Below, piece after piece: positions 23,456 through 31,389 of a DNA stretch of 32,269 nucleotides. The DNA lies in assembly GCA_964635325.1 (NCBI GenBank), contig CAZWOL010000037.1, forward strand, positions 1 to 32,269, given 5' to 3'. A program made the position numbers and the translations under genes. The number at the start of each line of letters is the position of its first letter. The stretch's first letter is position 1. The notes below the pieces were generated by a model that saw only the letters and a program-made list of their open reading frames with translations, had not been told where the DNA came from and made no database searches. The stretch comes from BOG-1112 sp964635325. Its GTDB lineage: Bacteria > Bdellovibrionota_B > Oligoflexia > Oligoflexales > Bog-1112.

Positions 23456-24427
23456 TTACTTGCTGGATATCGATCGCCCTAAAAATGACTCGACTTCAAA
23501 ATGACAGAGCTCACTCCAAATCATTTCTTCAAAATCATCCGCATTGTGTTCCATGCCCTGTGTAAGATACATCCGCAACGCATGCCCCTTATCGTTAAAA
23601 AGCACAACATCACAGCAAAGTTCCTTGTCTCGGCTAAACACATGCACACCAGCTGGTAAGTTACAATCCCCACCAAGACGAGCAAGAATCTTACGTTCGA
23701 TTGTTACTGCCTGTTCTGTCTTTGCGTCACTAAGTTTACTTAGAACTTGCGCTAGAGAATGATTCGCAAGAGTTTCGACAACAACCGCTCCTTGTCCAGC
23801 ACAAGGAACAAACCAAGAACTATTGAGTATAAATCGTGGAAAATCTTCACCGATACCAAGACGTTCGATTGCCGCTCTTGCAAGGACAACAGCATCCCAT
23901 TGCCCTTCTTTTAAATTATTCAGACGCGTATCCACATTACCTCGGATCGCAATGGTCTTGATTGCAGGATTAGCTTCTTTGAGAAGACATTCGCGACGTA
24001 GACTACCCGTACCTATCCGTAAAGGCCCTAGAGTACGTAGCTCTTCAGCTCCCCATTCACCCTTCGGCATTGCATCTAATTTTTTCTTCCACGATGGTGA
24101 AAAAAGAATAAGATCTTCGCACGGATGCCTCGGCATAAAACAAGGAAGTGCAAATGGTTTACGAGTTTCTGCAGGGAGATCTTTGAGGCTATGTACGGCA
24201 AGATCTGCAGTTTTTGCTAGCAAAGCTTGTTCGAGTTCTTTGATAAAAACACCTTTTCCACCAATCTCCGAAAGAGCTATATGCTGCTGACGATCCCCGC
24301 TCGTTTTGATGATGTTTAGCTCAGAAAAAATTCCATGTTTATTCAATTTTTCGCAAACAAAATTTGCCTGCCAAAGAGCAAGCTTGCTACCTCGCGTTGC
24401 GAGTTTATGAATAACCGCTTCGGTCAT
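23456..24427 (-). CDS. hemC: Porphobilinogen deaminase (hydroxymethylbilane synthase)
   Basis: HemC joins four porphobilinogen units into hydroxymethylbilane on a dipyrromethane cofactor. Marks are 'LATRGSKLALWQA' near the N-terminus, 'IGGKGVFIKELEQALL', 'AVHSLKDLP' with the catalytic aspartate (Asp83), 'RIGTGSLRRE', 'IRGNVDTRLNNL' and the cofactor cysteine in 'LGGDCNLPAG' (Cys255). The length of 323 residues is normal. It lies 14 bases after hemA and 16 before hemD in the same direction, forming one operon for the path to uroporphyrinogen III. ATG 24427 is well aligned with family starts. Confidence 0.97.
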   Translation of the reverse strand: MTEAVIHKLATRGSKLALWQANFVCEKLNKHGIFSELNIIKTSGDRQQHIALSEIGGKGVFIKELEQALLAKTADLAVHSLKDLPAETRKPFALPCFMPRHPCEDLILFSPSWKKKLDAMPKGEWGAEELRTLGPLRIGTGSLRRECLLKEANPAIKTIAIRGNVDTRLNNLKEGQWDAVVLARAAIERLGIGEDFPRFILNSSWFVPCAGQGAVVVETLANHSLAQVLSKLSDAKTEQAVTIERKILARLGGDCNLPAGVHVFSRDKELCCDVVLFNDKGHALRMYLTQGMEHNADDFEEMIWSELCHFEVESFLGRSISSK

Positions 24428-24441
24428 AGATGTCTCTCCAT

Positions 24442-25782
24442 TTAGGAATGCGCTTTTACAATTTCATCAACCAATTGCTTAAAATGTTCTTTCCGTTCAT
24501 CACTCACTCCTTTGAGAGCAATCGCAAAGTGTGCAGTCAACTTTTGACTGATTGAATTCAGCATGACATCAACCGCTTGAAATTGTTCTTTGCTTAGACC
24601 TTGTAACTCTTTGTGACGAAACGACCGCTGTCTTTCACGTTGAATCATTCGCTCAACATAGCGATGATAGTTGGCAATAACCATTGATTCAGGCTGATCA
24701 TTAACCCGTCGGCAAAAACTCTCTAGAGAAAGCTCAATGATTTTCTGCGCCTCTTTTGCAGCAGTCTGTCGTTCTGAAAGGTTTTTATCGACATAGTGAC
24801 GCAGATCATCGAGTTCAAAAAGATAGACATCCTCAAACTCACCACATGATTTTTCAACGTTTCTTGGCAGAGCAATATCGACAATATACATAGGCCGATT
24901 TTTACGTCGACTTAGCAGAGATTTTAGCTTCGATGCTGTAACTATAGGTGTCTGCGTTGTCAGAGCAGTGATAACGATGTCAGCTTCTTCCAAAAAATTA
25001 TCGAGTTCTGACAGAGTGCCGGTACGGCCATAGCCGAGAAGATGACTAAGCTCATGCGCTCGAGAAAGAGTACGATTAACAATGCTGATATCACGAATAC
25101 CGATTTTTTTTGCGTATAATCCTGTTACCTGTGCCATTTCACCAGCACCAAGCAGCAAAAGACGTTTTTCAGAAAGATTACTAAAGATAGTACGCGCCAG
25201 ATCAATTGCAGCATGTCCTATCGAAACTGTTTTTTGTCCGATAATGGTTTGCGTTCGCACCTTTTTTGCAACATGCAAAGCATTTTGTGACAAATGATGC
25301 AGATGAGGCCCTAGTGTTTGCGCTCTTTGGGCGATAGAAAATGCATCTTTGAATTGACCCGTGATCTGAGTCTCTCCAATCACGAGAGAATCAACACTCG
25401 CTGCCACATCAAAGGCATGTTGAACAGCTCTTTGACCCGTGAAACAAAAAATCTGAGGATTCAGATGGCAGAGCTCCATGTCCAGAGACTTTTTTGCAAA
25501 GATTTGCATGTCTTGAAAAACACTAAACAGTTTTAGCGCATTCTCTGCTGGAGGAGAGTGATGAATGCCATAGATTTCAAAGCGATTGCAGGTCGATAGC
25601 ACTGCAATCTCTGGCAATTGATGATGCTCACGTATTTGAGGTAGAACGTTGGCAAGCACTTCAGGACTGAGGTAAAGTCCCTCACGAAAAACTTGCGGTG
25701 CATATTTATGATTGGTTCCATAGCAAAAGAAACCATCTAGCCCCCGCTTCCAAGTTGTCTCGGCTTTAGAATATGAAACCAA
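24442..25782 (-). CDS. hemA: Glutamyl-tRNA reductase
   Basis: HemA reduces glutamyl-tRNA to glutamate-1-semialdehyde, the first committed step of C5-pathway tetrapyrrole synthesis. The catalytic cysteine is Cys65 in 'STCNRFEIY'. 'FFCYGTNHKYAP' is the family's N-terminal strand, 'VIGETQITGQFKDAF' follows, and 'LLLGAGEMAQV' is the NADPH site. The C-terminal dimerisation helix is present. The only plausible start is TTG 25782, since no ATG or GTG occurs in frame before the conserved region. It lies inside the last codons of the hemX-like gene (17-bp overlap) with a GGGG upstream, which suggests translational coupling. Confidence 0.96.
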   Translation of the reverse strand: MVSYSKAETTWKRGLDGFFCYGTNHKYAPQVFREGLYLSPEVLANVLPQIREHHQLPEIAVLSTCNRFEIYGIHHSPPAENALKLFSVFQDMQIFAKKSLDMELCHLNPQIFCFTGQRAVQHAFDVAASVDSLVIGETQITGQFKDAFSIAQRAQTLGPHLHHLSQNALHVAKKVRTQTIIGQKTVSIGHAAIDLARTIFSNLSEKRLLLLGAGEMAQVTGLYAKKIGIRDISIVNRTLSRAHELSHLLGYGRTGTLSELDNFLEEADIVITALTTQTPIVTASKLKSLLSRRKNRPMYIVDIALPRNVEKSCGEFEDVYLFELDDLRHYVDKNLSERQTAAKEAQKIIELSLESFCRRVNDQPESMVIANYHRYVERMIQRERQRSFRHKELQGLSKEQFQAVDVMLNSISQKLTAHFAIALKGVSDERKEHFKQLVDEIVKAHS

Positions 25783-26314
25783 AATAAGCCCCGACCAGTA
25801 GCAAAAAACCCAACAGACTCATCTGCGCCAATTTAATCGTTGAAAACCGAAGGGCTGCTCTTACCAACCAAGCAGCAAAATACCAAATCCATACCGAAAG
25901 TGCCCATACCAGTTTAACAGTAAAAGGTGACCTTTCATCCTGCTGAAGATGCAGTAAAAAAATCCCTCCGCTGAGCAATGCAACTGTCAAAAATAGAAAA
26001 CCGGCACTCAAACTCACAACGAGCAAATCTTCCCATAAATCCAGAGCGGGTAAACGGAGAATGAGTTTGGCAAAGTGCTTTTCTTTGAGAAAGCGTCGTT
26101 GCACTATGTAAAACAGAGCAACAACTGCTGCTGATAGAGCGAGCATCTCTCCTGCAATGGCTGCTGCGATATGACATGCTAGAAAGCCACTGCCTAAATG
26201 CTGCTCACTGTGACGACTATACCACTCCATCGCCAAGTAGACGGCGAATAACAAAATAATCAGCGGATAGACGATAGCTTGAAAGCTCTGGATGTGGACC
26301 CTACCTCGAAGCAA
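25766..26314 (-). CDS. HemX/CcsA-like membrane protein, N-terminus short or damaged
   Basis: This hydrophobic 182-residue protein has about five membrane helices and resembles the C-terminal part of HemX/CcsA proteins (cytochrome c assembly superfamily), often encoded just before hemA. Matching features are 'CHIAAAIAGEMLALSAA' and 'ALFYIVQRRFLKEKHF' followed by 'LRLPALDLWEDLL' and 'SAGFLFLTVALLSGG'. Relatives usually have about 260-280 residues, so some 80 N-terminal residues are missing. The first in-frame start is a TTG with no clear ribosome binding site. A hydrophobic stretch occurs just upstream in another frame, with a run of seven T's (minus strand) nearby, so a frameshift is possible. 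It overlaps hemA. Confidence 0.68.
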   Translation of the reverse strand: MLRGRVHIQSFQAIVYPLIILLFAVYLAMEWYSRHSEQHLGSGFLACHIAAAIAGEMLALSAAVVALFYIVQRRFLKEKHFAKLILRLPALDLWEDLLVVSLSAGFLFLTVALLSGGIFLLHLQQDERSPFTVKLVWALSVWIWYFAAWLVRAALRFSTIKLAQMSLLGFLLLVGAYFGFIF

Positions 26315-26482
26315 AAGAATCTCGCTTGTGATGACAATTGTTTCATTCCAATTGCGACAAAATATACAGCACTGAAAACGGAAAAAAAGCTAAGTTTAGA
26401 AAGACTTGCACTGCGGAAAAAAGCAAAACCCTTGCTTCCTTTCCACAGGCTGATTAAATGAGTGGATGAATTGGAGAGAGAT

Positions 26483-27844
26483 GTGAGACAGCCGCTATGG
26501 CTTCCAGAGACATGGCAAGATTTTCCGGCACAGCAGCAAGTTGCGTACCCTGATCCGCAAAGCCTGCAGCGTGTATTGGCCACGCTTCGTCAATACCCCC
26601 CCCTCGTCTTTGTGGGTGAGATCGAGTCACTCAAAAACAAATTAGCTGAAGCAAGTTATGGCAAAGGTTTTCTCTTACAAGGAGGCGACTGCGCTGAAAC
26701 ATTTGCGGACTGCAAAGCTGAAATCATTTCCAGCAAGGTAAAAATACTTTTACAGATGGCATCAGTGCTTTGCTACAACCTACAGAAACCTGTTGTCTGT
26801 GTCGCACGCATGGCCGGTCAGTACACCAAGCCTCGCTCCTCACTAAATGAAAGGATAGGCCATCAAGAGTTTCCAGTCTTTCGCGGTGAGAGCATCAATG
26901 GAATAGAACCCACTCTCAGCGCACGCCAGCCTGATCCACATCGACTTCTGCGCTGCTATCACAGCTCAGCTCTAACACTCAATTATGTACGCTCCTTGGC
27001 AAGTGGGGGCTTTGCTGACTTTCATCATCCCGAGCAATGGGAGCTCGGCATATTCAAAGACTCGGTACATTATCGCATCTATCATGAGTTATTGGAGAAC
27101 ATGCGCCGGGCAGTCAATTTTATGATCTCCTTAGGCGGCAGCACTTCAGAGCTCCGACACATGAATTTTTTCACCTGCCATGAAGGACTGCACTTACCCC
27201 TTGAGCAAGCACTGACTCATTTTGTGAAAGAGAAGGGGCAATACTACAACCTAAATGCTCATATGCTCTGGATTGGTGATAGAACCCGACAGAGCGATGG
27301 TGCTCATGTTGAGTATTTTCGTGGAGTAGCGAACCCCATCGGCATCAAGGTCGGAGCTTCTGCTGATGCAGATGAGATCCTACGCCTTTTGGAAATACTC
27401 AATCCTAAAAATGAGGCAGGTCGCATTACTCTCATCACGCGTCTTGGGGCAAATGAAGTGAGCAAGCGACTCCCTGGGTTGATTCGCAACATCAAAAAAT
27501 CTGGACGCATTGTCCTTTGGTCCTGCGACCCCATGCATGGCAATGGCCTAATGACGTCACAAAATCGTAAAACACGCTTGTTTTCTGCAATTTTAAGCGA
27601 ACTGCACCAAACCTTTCGCATTCACCTGGAGCAGGGCACCTTCCTGGGAGGAGTTCACTTCGAATTGACAGGTGAGAACGTAAGCGAGTGTCTCGGCGGC
27701 CTTGAGAATATTAACGAGTTCGACCTCGCGAAAAACTACAAAAGCTTCTGTGATCCTAGATTGAACTACCAACAAAGCCTCGAGGTAGCCTTTACTCTCG
27801 CTTCGATGTTCAAAAACCCCAAGGGCGAGGCTTTTTCCCACTAG
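26483..27844 (+). CDS. Class II 3-deoxy-7-phosphoheptulonate (DAHP) synthase
   Basis: This enzyme condenses phosphoenolpyruvate and erythrose 4-phosphate in the first step of the shikimate pathway. It is the plant-like class II type: 'LLQGGDCAETF', 'RMAGQYTKPRSS', 'FRGESINGIEP', 'HMLWIGDRTRQSDGAHVEYF', 'ANPIGIKVG', 'WSCDPMHGNG', 'GGVHFELTGENVSECLGG' and 'CDPRLNYQQSLEVAF' follow the family order throughout. The usual 'SHEALLL' reads 'CHEGLHL'. The start is GTG 26483 with GGAGAGAG three bases upstream, giving 453 residues beginning near 'WLPETW', as in relatives. GTG 26462 would put the ribosome binding site inside the gene. It is divergent from the hem operon and lies before tRNA-Ser. Confidence 0.95.
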   Translation: MRQPLWLPETWQDFPAQQQVAYPDPQSLQRVLATLRQYPPLVFVGEIESLKNKLAEASYGKGFLLQGGDCAETFADCKAEIISSKVKILLQMASVLCYNLQKPVVCVARMAGQYTKPRSSLNERIGHQEFPVFRGESINGIEPTLSARQPDPHRLLRCYHSSALTLNYVRSLASGGFADFHHPEQWELGIFKDSVHYRIYHELLENMRRAVNFMISLGGSTSELRHMNFFTCHEGLHLPLEQALTHFVKEKGQYYNLNAHMLWIGDRTRQSDGAHVEYFRGVANPIGIKVGASADADEILRLLEILNPKNEAGRITLITRLGANEVSKRLPGLIRNIKKSGRIVLWSCDPMHGNGLMTSQNRKTRLFSAILSELHQTFRIHLEQGTFLGGVHFELTGENVSECLGGLENINEFDLAKNYKSFCDPRLNYQQSLEVAFTLASMFKNPKGEAFSH

Positions 27845-27903
27845 GCTGTAAAATTTCATTTCCCTTTACCTCAAAGAAACAGTAGTAATGCATTTCTACT
27901 TAC

Positions 27904-27993
27904 GGAGAGATGGCTGAGTGGTCGAAAGCGCCAGCTTGGAAAGCTGGTGTATGGGCAACTGTACCGGGGGTTCAAATCCCCCTCTCTCCGCCA
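27904..27993 (+). tRNA. tRNA-Ser (GGA anticodon)
   Basis: A complete serine tRNA of 90 bases including an encoded CCA. The acceptor stem GGAGAGA pairs exactly with TCTCTCC, followed by discriminator G. The anticodon stem-loop CAGCTTGGAAAGCTG presents GGA, reading TCC/TCT serine codons. A long variable arm, as expected for tRNA-Ser, precedes the T arm GGGGG-TTCAAAT-CCCCC. The genes to its right look accessory, so it may mark an integration point. Confidence 0.97.
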
Positions 27994-28117
27994 TTTACTG
28001 CACCGATTTTTACCGCGAACACACAAAACCCGTATCAGTAATAACAAAGACTTAGAGTGAAGCTCTTGTGAGTGCTCAGCACGATATCACGCTAAATCAC
28101 TGCAAATCATCCCAGCC

Positions 28118-28166
28118 GTCGTAGGTTTGTCGTAGATCACTGTCGTAGGTGTCGAGCCTACGACAG
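28118..28166. repeat. Three GTCGTAG repeats ending in a 10-bp perfect hairpin
   Basis: GTCGTAG occurs at 28118, 28129 and 28142. The third copy is part of CTGTCGTAGG (28140-28149), which pairs perfectly with CCTACGACAG (28157-28166) around a 7-base loop. It lies in the 222-bp region between tRNA-Ser and the LysR gene, which holds nothing else I can identify. No T-run follows, so it is not a classic terminator. It could be a recombination or protein-binding site, or part of a small RNA. Confidence 0.55.
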
Positions 28167-28215
28167 GACATCAAAAAATTTTATAATTTAGGTATGTTGT
28201 GAACCGATGTGGCCG

Positions 28216-29079
28216 TTACTTAATGGAATTTATAATCGCTTTAAGATATGCGGGCATTTGAGGCCGGGGATACCATGTAAGAGCAAGGGGGTCTTCTAGG
28301 ACTGCGCCACCGTTGAGTGTAATAAGTTGGCCTGCTTCAAGATATGGTTTAGCAATTTCTTGTGTCAGAGTTCCAAACCCAATTCCTTGGCTAAAGTACT
28401 TTACGATAGTTTCATTGTTATTGATGAATAGCCGTGGTTTTTTGAGCAGTTCAGATAATTTGAACTTTTTCAGATAGTTCATGGTTGTTGGATCTTCCTG
28501 ATTGAAATCGATCACCCTTTCATTTTCAAGCAGGTCAGTTAGTCGTCTCCCCTTCCATTGAGGAGAAGCAACAAGGATATACCGATCGGGTTTCAATCTT
28601 TTGCTATCCATTTCGTTAGGCACTTGCTCAGGAGAAACAATGGCCAAAGATACCAACCCAGAACGAACACAACTTAAGCGATCCACTGAATCGCTAATTG
28701 TAAGATTCAAGTAGAGTTGAGGCCAATCACGATAAAGGTGTGCGCATTGATGTGATATTCGTGCAGTCATCATACTTGTTGGTCCCGTGACGGTGACATA
28801 TATGGGACGATCTTTTGCAGCTCCGATGATTTGACTCAGAGCTTGTCCCTCCAGATCCTCGGCCCCTCTGCAATAACGCAGTAAGGCTTCACCCTCTTGC
28901 GTAAGCTGCATCCCTTTTCGGCTACGTAGAAACAGCGTTGCTCCAAGGTCCTTTTCGATAGAGCGGATACGCTGCGTCACACCCGTTTGCGTAAGATGAA
29001 GCTCGGTTGCCGCTCGGTGTACTGATCCATGACGAACGACCGCGACAAAGGCTTTAAGGTTTGCTGAAAGTAAACTCAT
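28216..29079 (-). CDS. LysR-family transcriptional regulator
   Basis: This 287-residue protein has the LysR plan: an N-terminal winged helix-turn-helix (about 1-60; 'AFVAVVRHGSVHRAATELHL', then 'TQTGVTQRIRSIEKDLGATL' and 'FLRSRKGMQLTQEGE') and a C-terminal effector-binding domain (about 90-287) with the usual alternating strands. LysR regulators commonly control the divergent neighbour, here the carbonic anhydrase gene 79 bases away, so that unit is its likely target. The effector is unknown. In E. coli the LysR protein CynR controls cynT, a carbonic anhydrase gene, which is a parallel but not proof of orthology. Confidence 0.93.
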   Translation of the reverse strand: MSLLSANLKAFVAVVRHGSVHRAATELHLTQTGVTQRIRSIEKDLGATLFLRSRKGMQLTQEGEALLRYCRGAEDLEGQALSQIIGAAKDRPIYVTVTGPTSMMTARISHQCAHLYRDWPQLYLNLTISDSVDRLSCVRSGLVSLAIVSPEQVPNEMDSKRLKPDRYILVASPQWKGRRLTDLLENERVIDFNQEDPTTMNYLKKFKLSELLKKPRLFINNNETIVKYFSQGIGFGTLTQEIAKPYLEAGQLITLNGGAVLEDPLALTWYPRPQMPAYLKAIINSIK

Positions 29080-29100
29080 TTAAAATCATCAATCTATAAG

Positions 29101-29114
29101 AATAATGAATTATT
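29101..29114. promoter_or_regulatory. Candidate operator between LysR and carbonic anhydrase genes
   Basis: AATAAT-GA-ATTATT is a perfect inverted repeat of 6-bp arms in the 79-bp divergent region. LysR proteins usually bind short AT-rich dyads in this position. It also overlaps AT-rich promoter-like DNA, so the assignment is tentative. Confidence 0.35.
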
Positions 29115-29158
29115 TAAAATATTTCCCCTCTCTTAAATTTAAGAAGGAGGTAAGAAAT

Positions 29159-29911
29159 ATGAAGTTCTTGTTCAACACGACGGTCCTTATGATGTTTTGC
29201 ACACCTATACTTGCTGTTGAAGGACAAAAACCGCTAAAAGACGCAGCTGAAGAATATCGACAACGACAAAGCGATGCAACCCCAGCATCCGTCTTGCAAT
29301 GGCTAAAAGATGGTAACAATCGGTTTGCGTCGGGACATGCTAATCATGGTGGATATCCCGAAGACGCAAGGGAACGGGTACAAGTCGCTGCACAACGTCA
29401 GCGGCCACTCGCAGCTATATTGGCGTGTATCGATTCCAGAACCACTCCTGAGCTTGTTTTTGATGCTTCAGTAGGCGATCTTTATACCGCTCGTGTTGGC
29501 GCAAATGTCACGAATGAGGACATCATTGGCAGTCTTGAAATTGCTTCCGAATCAGGCGCAAAGGTCATTGTGGTTTTGGGGCACAGCGATTGCGGAGGTG
29601 TTAAAGGTGCCTGTGTCGGCCTAGAACTTGGGCATATGACCCAGCTTCTCGAAAGAGTTAAACCATCGATTCAAATGACAAATTCTCGGCTCGACAGTGA
29701 CCAGGATTTATCACGAATGATCGGTGAACGTGCTGTCACCAACAGAAGGTACATTGCAGAAATTAGCCGGAACAATGCGGAACGAAGTGCGGATCAAATC
29801 CTCACAAATAGTCCAATTCTTTTCTCAAAAATTAGGCACGGTGAGCTGATTTTAATTCCGGCACTGTTTGATGTCGATTCAGGTTACGTAACATTTGGTG
29901 TGCCAAAATAG
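29159..29911 (+). CDS. Exported beta-class carbonic anhydrase
   Basis: Beta-carbonic anhydrase interconverts CO2 and bicarbonate at a zinc site. The ligands are all visible: Cys90 and Asp92 in 'ACIDSRTTPE', and His142 and Cys145 in 'GHSDCGGVKG'; Arg94 pairs with Asp92. The start is ATG 29159, with a strong AAGGAGGT seven bases upstream; the earlier ATG 29105 would place that site inside the gene. Residues 1-19 look like a signal peptide ending in 'TPILA', so the enzyme probably acts in the periplasm. About 40 residues precede the catalytic domain. It heads a run with the DUF1543-like and cysteine hydrolase genes and is probably controlled by the divergent LysR protein. Confidence 0.94.
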   Translation: MKFLFNTTVLMMFCTPILAVEGQKPLKDAAEEYRQRQSDATPASVLQWLKDGNNRFASGHANHGGYPEDARERVQVAAQRQRPLAAILACIDSRTTPELVFDASVGDLYTARVGANVTNEDIIGSLEIASESGAKVIVVLGHSDCGGVKGACVGLELGHMTQLLERVKPSIQMTNSRLDSDQDLSRMIGERAVTNRRYIAEISRNNAERSADQILTNSPILFSKIRHGELILIPALFDVDSGYVTFGVPK

Positions 29912-29932
29912 AAATAATTTCTGGAGGTAAAA

Positions 29933-30199
29933 ATGAAGCTATATTTTATTCATTGCGGATTTTATGACGAAGAAATCTCCGACGGAATCTATGAATTTCA
30001 TGTCAATATTCCAGTTGTCGCTGACTGTATCGAAGAAGCCAAAAAGAAAGTCCGACTCGCGCCGCATTTTAAGGAAAAGAAAATGCACATAGACGGTATC
30101 CAAGAGATTGAAGCCGTGGAAGGATACTCAATCGCATTTGTAAAAAATTCAAAATCTTCCGAATCAAGCGTGAACAACATCCGTTACCGAGATTTGTGA
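29933..30199 (+). CDS. DUF1543-like small protein
   Basis: This 88-residue protein opens 'MKLYFIHCGFYD' and contains 'EFHVNIPVVADCIEEAKKKV' and 'HIDGIQEIEAVEGYSIAFV'. That pattern (a strand, an acidic/His middle, then 'H-[IV]-D ... V-[DE]-G-[YF]') recalls DUF1543, a family of unknown function. GGAGGT lies upstream of the ATG at good spacing. It sits 21 bases after the carbonic anhydrase gene and 7 before the cysteine hydrolase gene, so all three are co-transcribed. The family call is from memory of the pattern and is moderate; the existence of the gene is well supported. Confidence 0.72.
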   Translation: MKLYFIHCGFYDEEISDGIYEFHVNIPVVADCIEEAKKKVRLAPHFKEKKMHIDGIQEIEAVEGYSIAFVKNSKSSESSVNNIRYRDL

Positions 30200-30206
30200 G
30201 TGTATT

Positions 30207-30776
30207 ATGCAAACTGAAAAGACAGCTTTGCTTCTCATTGACGTGCAAAAAGGATTCAATAATTCCAGATGGGGGAAAAGAAATAATAGTGATGCTGAGG
30301 AAAAAATCAAAGAGTTGTTAAATTTATTTAGAAAATGCTCTTTGCCTGTTATTCATGTCCAGCATCTTTCTAACGAAGAAGGGTCTCCGCTTCGCCCGGA
30401 TCAACCTGGGGTTGATTTTATGATAGACCTCGCGCCGGTAGAAAGCGAAAAAATTTTCCAGAAGAATGTTAACAGCGCCTTTATCGGGACGAATTTGGAG
30501 CAATATTTAAGGTCTCAGAACATTTCGTCTCTAGTCGTTGTTGGATTTACAACAGATCACTGTGTCTCTACGAGCGTTCGCATGGCCTCCAACTTAGGTT
30601 TCAAAGTATTCCTTCCACGGGATGGTACGGTGACTTTTGAACGACGTTCACCAACCTCAACATATTCTGCGGATACTGTGCATAATGTTAATCTTGCAAG
30701 CCTGGACGGAGAGTTTGCGATGGTTACAACCACTCAGTGGGTTTGCGAAACGTTGATTGCAGCATCTAGGTCTTGA
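30207..30776 (+). CDS. Isochorismatase-family cysteine hydrolase
   Basis: This 189-residue protein belongs to the cysteine hydrolase superfamily that includes isochorismatase, nicotinamidase and ureidoacrylate or biuret amidohydrolases. The catalytic triad is complete: Asp12 in 'LLLIDVQKGF', Lys86 in 'IFQKNVNSAF' and Cys119 in 'GFTTDHCVSTSVRMA'. The cis-peptide region before the cysteine is normal. The substrate cannot be assigned from sequence. It is the third gene after the carbonic anhydrase. If the substrate were a carbamate, urea-like or cyanate-derived compound, the pairing with carbonic anhydrase would make sense, but that is speculation. Its end overlaps the convergent helix-turn-helix gene by 11 bases. 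Confidence 0.9.
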   Translation: MQTEKTALLLIDVQKGFNNSRWGKRNNSDAEEKIKELLNLFRKCSLPVIHVQHLSNEEGSPLRPDQPGVDFMIDLAPVESEKIFQKNVNSAFIGTNLEQYLRSQNISSLVVVGFTTDHCVSTSVRMASNLGFKVFLPRDGTVTFERRSPTSTYSADTVHNVNLASLDGEFAMVTTTQWVCETLIAASRS

Positions 30777-31197
30777 CATCCATCGCCCGGAGTATAGTCC
30801 CGTCATCACCAATTTGAGTCGTAAACGTAATGTCTGCAAGAGGCACACCCTTGGTCAGTCTCTTCAGGTTGAAATAGTGGGCCAGTGTGATCTCGCAGGC
30901 TTTGAGGGTTACTTTCTGCTCGTCCGAATCGAGCAGTGTCTCCAATTTGTTAATAGCCCGACGAGCAATCCGCTCAAGCGCAGAGTCCGTAGCTTCCTGC
31001 AACTCGGCTAGTGCTTTTTTGAATGCGGGTTTTTGTAATCGTTTCTGCGTTCCAGTGGGAGAGTAGCCCACCAAGCGTGCCAGTTCGGAAGTGGTAGTAT
31101 CTGGAAATCGCGCCAAATGCTTCAGCAGAAGCTGGTCGATGTTGTCGAGCTGATATTTCTCGAACAGGTTTGTTTTTATTCCTTCCACTTTTAACAA
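30766..31197 (-). CDS. Helix-turn-helix protein, possibly phage terminase small subunit-like
   Basis: The 143-residue protein has an N-terminal helix-turn-helix ('TTSELARLVGYSPTGTQKRL', about 34-53) followed by long helices with 'LERIARRAINKLETLL' and 'KVTLKACEITLAHYF'. This order, DNA-binding helices then an 'A-x-x-L-x-x-L...KA' helical region, recalls phage terminase small subunits and related mobile-element proteins, but I cannot assign it firmly. The start is uncertain: TTG 31197 directly follows the stop of the preceding small frame, and a GTG lies a few codons in. It is the last of a tight minus-strand run behind the intron-interrupted gene. Confidence 0.55.
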   Translation of the reverse strand: MLKVEGIKTNLFEKYQLDNIDQLLLKHLARFPDTTTSELARLVGYSPTGTQKRLQKPAFKKALAELQEATDSALERIARRAINKLETLLDSDEQKVTLKACEITLAHYFNLKRLTKGVPLADITFTTQIGDDGTILRAMDVKT

Positions 31198-31389
31198 CTA
31201 CCTCGCTGCTCTGGCGTTTATCGTATTGCCTCTTCTTAGGATATTCCGTCCGTTCTTGAGTTTCACCATGACACATCTCTTAGCTGCACCAAGTAAGGCG
31301 ATTTTCAATTCGATGCTGAATCCAGGTACTTTCTGAGATGGATCAGCCTGTAGCTGTCTTTCCGCTTTCGCTGTCTTTCTTGATGACAA
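31198..31389 (-). CDS. Possible 63-residue basic protein
   Basis: This reading frame begins with TTG inside the 3' end of the upstream gene (47-bp overlap) and stops exactly before the start of the helix-turn-helix gene. It is rich in Lys and Arg ('LKNGRNILRRGN'). A shorter form of 23 residues could start at an internal ATG. Tight packing suits a mobile-element operon, but there is no strong ribosome binding site and no family match, so it may not be translated. Confidence 0.3.
   Translation of the reverse strand: MSSRKTAKAERQLQADPSQKVPGFSIELKIALLGAAKRCVMVKLKNGRNILRRGNTINARAAR

Noticed and set aside
23823..24290. 155-residue plus-strand frame opposite hemC
   Set aside because: It is antisense to conserved hemC and very Arg/Ser-rich, with no family match.
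26279..26461. 60-residue plus-strand frame just before the DAHP synthase
   Set aside because: It starts with TTG without ribosome binding site, overlaps the hemX-like start region, and resembles no protein. It is more likely leader sequence.
28118..28166. CRISPR array suggested by spaced GTCGTAG copies
   Set aside because: The repeats are only 7 bases, the spacing is irregular and short, and there are no cas genes. This is not a CRISPR array.
30974..31276. 100-residue minus-strand frame overlapping the helix-turn-helix gene
   Set aside because: It is in a different frame from the better-supported helix-turn-helix protein, has no motif, and its composition looks like a shadow.
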